From Streptomyces sp. NBC_00223 (GTDB taxonomy: Bacteria; Actinomycetota; Actinomycetes; Streptomycetales; Streptomycetaceae): a stretch of 64,000 bases of DNA. Of this stretch, positions 61,254 to 64,000 are shown piece after piece. Location of the stretch: NCBI RefSeq assembly GCF_036199905.1, contig NZ_CP108109.1:1178001-1242000 (forward strand), in the 5' to 3' direction. The first letter of the stretch is position 1, and the number at the start of each line of letters is the position of its first letter. A program made the translations under genes and the position numbers. The notes beneath the pieces were generated by a model that was not told where the DNA came from, did no database searches, and worked only from the letters and a program-made list of their open reading frames with translations.

Positions 61254-61979
61254 TCATCCCTCCCGCAGCAGCGCCTCGGTCAGTTCGCGCGGCCGGCTGA
61301 GCGCCAAGAGATGGCCGCCGGGAAGTTCCTCGACGTCAATGCCGAGCCGGGCCCGGACATTGCGCCGCTGGAACTCCAGCGGGAAGAAGCGGTCCTCGCG
61401 CCCCTGAAGGAATCGTGTCGGCACGTCGGGCCACTTCTCCAGCGGCCAGGGCTGTCCGAAGATCCCGGGCGGCGGACCGGCGGGCGGCGCCGCGAGCGCC
61501 TCCTGTGTCAGGTCGTCCGGCACGTCGTGGAAGAAGTCGACGCGCAGGTCGAACTCCGGGTCCGCGCCACGGCCGACCGCCTCCGCGTACCGCGCACGGG
61601 CCTCCGCCTGGCCGGTGTTGCCCCACCACTCCCCCGCGGTCTCGCCGGGCACCGGCACCATGGCGTTGACCAGCACCAACCGGTCCACCGGCAACCGCGC
61701 GCAGACCAGCGGCGCGGAGAACCCGCCGAGCGACTGCGCGACGACCACCAGCGGCCGCCCGTGGGAGTCGCCCGCTTCGGCCGGGTCGGCCCCCGCCGAG
61801 GTGACCGCCGAGGTGACCGCGGCGGCGATCGCGTCCGCGAAGTCATCGAGGTCGGCGGTGTCGTGCGACGGCAGGTCGAGCGTCACCACCCGGTGCCCGC
61901 GGGCCCGTAGTCCGGGCACGACCCGGTGCCAGTACCAGGCGGAGCCGTCCGCGCCGGGGACGAGTACGTACGTCGCCAT
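61254..61979 (-). CDS. Alpha/beta hydrolase
   Basis: The 241-residue protein has the nucleophile elbow in VVVAQSLGGFSAP (GxSxG variant AQSLGG), the oxyanion segment VLVPGADGSAWYWH, Asp in FLQGREDRFFP and His in ELPGGHLLALSRP. The small, capless-to-medium size fits EstC-like esterases. ATG 61979 follows GGGAG at five bases. It is a single gene of unknown substrate. Confidence 0.87.
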   Translation of the reverse strand: MATYVLVPGADGSAWYWHRVVPGLRARGHRVVTLDLPSHDTADLDDFADAIAAAVTSAVTSAGADPAEAGDSHGRPLVVVAQSLGGFSAPLVCARLPVDRLVLVNAMVPVPGETAGEWWGNTGQAEARARYAEAVGRGADPEFDLRVDFFHDVPDDLTQEALAAPPAGPPPGIFGQPWPLEKWPDVPTRFLQGREDRFFPLEFQRRNVRARLGIDVEELPGGHLLALSRPRELTEALLREG

Positions 61980-62097
61980 CTTCACTCCCGAGGTGTACGT
62001 GCGTTCGGTTCCAACCCAGGGGCCCGCCGCCCCTCCGACGGGTGGTCAGCCCGTGCGACGCCGCAGGCCGTCCCCCGTGGTGCGCTCGCGCGGAACG

Positions 62098-62829
62098 CTA
62101 TCCGTAGAGGGCGTCGATCCAGTGCTGCCACTCCCCCGAGATACGGGCCGCGTCCGCGCCGGGCTCGAAGTCGTGGACGCTGACGCCGACGGTCGCGCCG
62201 AAGTGGTTGCGGCCGAAGACCCGGTACATCGCGTCGCCGGTGCGCAGTCCCAGGAAGTACGCGTTCCGGTAGTCGAGCACCGCCGCCACCGGACCGTCGG
62301 CGCCGGGCGGTGTGGCCCGTACGGTCTCCCCCTGGACCGCTGTGTCCGCGATCCCCAGGGCCCGTACGGCGACGTCGAACGCGTCGGCCGCGCCTGAGGC
62401 CACCGGGCCGTTCGCCCCCGCGAAGACCGCGGGCCGTCCGGCGAAGTGCCGCAGATACTCCCGCAGGGTGTGCAGATAGAAGTCGGTGTGCTTGTCGGCG
62501 CCGTCGTACTGGTTCTCCCAGTCGTCGACGAAGATCCCGCTGTGCACGTAGCGCACCCAGGAGCCGCCGCCCGCGCGGGGCTCGATGAGGTGGTCGAGCT
62601 GGTTGAAGGTCTGCCGCGGTACGTCCTCGGGGTCTTCGGTACGGGCGATGAGGCGGTGCGGCGGGTCCCAGGCGGTGACGGTCCCGCCGAAGGGCGCGGC
62701 GCCGCCTTCCTTGGGCTCGTACTCCATCGGCCACAGCCAGCCGGCCGTACCGGTGGTGACGGCCTCCCAGACCTCGTCGGGGCCGGCGTCGACCTCGAAC
62801 TCCCGGACGATCTCGAACCGTTCAGACAC
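62098..62829 (-). CDS. SRPBCC/AHSA1-domain protein
   Basis: The 243-residue protein has the START-like pattern FEIVREFEVDAGPDEVWEAVTTGTAGWLWPMEYEPKEGG and ARTEDPEDVPRQTFNQLDHLIEPRAGGGSWVRYVHSGIFVDDWENQYD. A second half repeats a helix-strand arrangement. These hydrophobic-cavity proteins bind lipids or small ligands. It overlaps the DHFR-like gene by eight bases and is the last gene of an operon with an HTH regulator. Confidence 0.83.
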   Translation of the reverse strand: MSERFEIVREFEVDAGPDEVWEAVTTGTAGWLWPMEYEPKEGGAAPFGGTVTAWDPPHRLIARTEDPEDVPRQTFNQLDHLIEPRAGGGSWVRYVHSGIFVDDWENQYDGADKHTDFYLHTLREYLRHFAGRPAVFAGANGPVASGAADAFDVAVRALGIADTAVQGETVRATPPGADGPVAAVLDYRNAYFLGLRTGDAMYRVFGRNHFGATVGVSVHDFEPGADAARISGEWQHWIDALYG

Positions 62830-63388
62830 GCTGCTCGCCCCCGCTCCGCGGCGCCGGGGCGTAGACCACGTGGTGGACGCCCGAGGGGAACAGCTCTGAC
62901 TTCACGACGGTCAGCGGGATCTCGGCCAGTCCCTCCTGGAAGAGGCGCTTGCCGCGGCCGACGACGACCGGGTCGATCAGCAGGTCGACCTCGTCCACCA
63001 GGCCCTGGCCGAGCAGCCACTGCACGAGGGTGGCGCTGCCCATCACGGTGATGTCCCCGCCGTCCCGCCGCTTGAGTGCGGTGATCGCGGCGGCCGGGTC
63101 GTCGGCGATGACGGTGGAGTTGTTCCAGTCGGCCTTCTCCAGAGTGGTGGAGACGACGTACTTCGCGATGCCGTTCATATGGTCGGCGCCGGGCTCGTCG
63201 GCCATCGCGGGCCAGGCGGCGGCGAAGCCCTCGTAGGTCGTACGGCCGAGCAGCAGCGCGTCGGACGCGGCCATCTGGGCGGAGACCGTACGGGACATGT
63301 CCTCGTCGAAATACGGGCCGTGCCATTCGTTCGGCGCTTCCATCACGCCGTCGGCGGTCAGGAACTCGGTGACGATCAGCTTTCTCAT
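62822..63388 (-). CDS. Dihydrofolate-reductase-family protein
   Basis: The 188-residue protein is of the RibD-C/YyaP type: MRKLIVTEFLTADGVMEAPNEWHGPYFDEDM, LLLGRTTYEGFAAAWP, and DITVMGSATLVQWLLGQGLVDEVDLLIDPVVVGRGKRLF. It should bind NADPH, but is not the housekeeping FolA. ATG 63388 overlaps the regulator's stop as ATGA. The set HTH-DHFR-SRPBCC occurs repeatedly in actinobacteria without a known substrate. Confidence 0.87.
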   Translation of the reverse strand: MRKLIVTEFLTADGVMEAPNEWHGPYFDEDMSRTVSAQMAASDALLLGRTTYEGFAAAWPAMADEPGADHMNGIAKYVVSTTLEKADWNNSTVIADDPAAAITALKRRDGGDITVMGSATLVQWLLGQGLVDEVDLLIDPVVVGRGKRLFQEGLAEIPLTVVKSELFPSGVHHVVYAPAPRSGGEQRV

Positions 63389-64000
63389 GACGTTCTCTCG
63401 ATCTCCTCGGGCTCGCGTTCCTGGTGTTCGCGTTCCTGGTGTTCGTGTTCCTGGTGTTCGCGTTCCTGGTGCTCGCGTTCGCCGGCTTCTCGGTCCTTGA
63501 CTTCTCGGTCCTTGGCCGCGGCGACCACCAGGGCGTCCGGCGCGGCCTTCACGGTCGGGTGAAGGGCGACGACGACCCGGTGCGGACGGCCGCTCTCGGC
63601 GTCCGGGTCGTGGTACCGGGCGATCAGCGCGCTCACGCCGAGTGCCAGCTCCTCCACGAACGCGGCGCGTTCGGCCGCCGAGGCGAAGCGCACCTCGCCG
63701 TCGAGCGCGAAGGTGGCGACGGGCCGGCGGGCCCGGTCCGCGCCGGTGATCAGCGTGCCGACGTCCCGGACCAGCCGGGCCGCGACGGACAGCAGCCAGC
63801 GGGCGGACAGCTGGTCGCGGAACCGGGCAGGGTCGGGCTGCACGGCCGCGAGCGCGGTCGGCGAGATGACGTACGAGGCCGCGGTCGCGCGCATCAGCCG
63901 CTCGGTGACATTGCCCTTGCGGCGCTCCCCCGAGAGCTCGACCAGGCCGTGCTTCTCCAGTGCGCGCAGGTGGTAGTTCACCTTCTGCCGGGGCAGGCCG
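63385..64000 (-). CDS. ArsR-type winged-helix regulator (5' end outside window)
   Basis: The frame runs past the right edge. The visible N-terminal part GLPRQKVNYHLRALEKHGLVELSGERRKGNVTERL is the recognition helix and wing of an ArsR-like HTH. A helical domain of unknown ligand follows. The last 45 residues are a highly charged EREHQ-type repeat of no predicted fold. It is the first gene seen of the operon with the DHFR-like and SRPBCC genes, and overlaps the former by ATGA. Confidence 0.85.
   Translation of the reverse strand, partial: GLPRQKVNYHLRALEKHGLVELSGERRKGNVTERLMRATAASYVISPTALAAVQPDPARFRDQLSARWLLSVAARLVRDVGTLITGADRARRPVATFALDGEVRFASAAERAAFVEELALGVSALIARYHDPDAESGRPHRVVVALHPTVKAAPDALVVAAAKDREVKDREAGEREHQEREHQEHEHQEREHQEREPEEIERTS
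63421..63480. repeat. Four 15-bp tandem repeats inside the regulator gene
   Basis: CTGGTGTTCGCGTTC recurs at 63421, 63436, 63451 and 63466 with one or two changes, coding for EREHQ units. A second 15-bp pair lies at about 63486-63515 (KDREV, KDREA). The 15-bp units keep the frame when the copy number changes. Confidence 0.85.

Overview
The window is about 73% GC, with strongly GC-biased third codon positions, frequent GTG/TTG starts and start/stop overlaps of the ATGA and GTGA type. Its gene content (ABC-F, ROK-regulated sugar uptake, mycothiol-dependent enzyme family, SLATT, AzlCD, LysR/allantoicase, many lipoproteins) is that of a chromosomal region of a Streptomyces or a close relative. 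No rRNA, CRISPR array or biosynthetic megasynthase is present.

Layout. 1-2.6 kb: tail of a secreted protein, a lipoprotein and an ABC-F ATPase. 2.8-10.6 kb: an acyl-ACP desaturase behind a large palindromic operator, then a compact five-gene operon (acyl-CoA carboxylase beta, biotinylated alpha subunit, acyl-CoA dehydrogenase, enoyl-CoA hydratase, TetR) that should break down a branched or isoprenoid acyl-CoA. 10.6-15.2 kb: DUF1349 and GNAT genes, a DUF6343 membrane protein, an initiator tRNA and two convergent aldo/keto reductases, one behind a MerR-type promoter. 15.3-20.1 kb: a carbohydrate ABC importer with its ROK regulator. 20.3-22.4 kb: secreted EEP phosphatase, class IV aminotransferase and RidA.

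22.56-27.90 kb is the most interesting part. A 22-bp copy of the 3' end of the tRNA-Leu(GAG) gene at 27876-27960 lies at 22557, so a 5.3-kb element appears to sit in that tRNA. It has no integrase. It carries a DUF6879/XRE regulatory module followed by a tightly coupled cassette: a small ORF, a JmjC-type 2-oxoglutarate oxygenase, an aldo/keto reductase and an aminoglycoside-phosphotransferase-fold kinase. I do not recognise a described pathway; it could be a small modification system, possibly acting on a peptide or small molecule.

28-46 kb is mostly single-gene housekeeping: chorismate mutase, FdhD, acyl-CoA ligase, SLATT protein, methyltransferase, a Clp-N/HTH protein with a cluster of TTGAC-type operator half-sites, a membrane phosphodiesterase, two MBL hydrolases, DedA, a PLP-fold protein that lacks the catalytic lysine, HAD, a PAP2-diacylglycerol kinase fusion, SseB and ketopantoate reductase. 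46-57.9 kb: DUF5107/TPR protein, maleylpyruvate isomerase-fold enzyme, lipoprotein, ankyrin protein with coupled kinase, allantoicase with LysR, AraC, DUF1772 and an XRE-cupin/AzlCD unit with matched operators. 58-64 kb: a 0.86-kb tandem repeat array, secreted PI-PLC, L,D-transpeptidase, alpha/beta hydrolase and a translationally coupled HTH-DHFR-SRPBCC operon cut by the window end.
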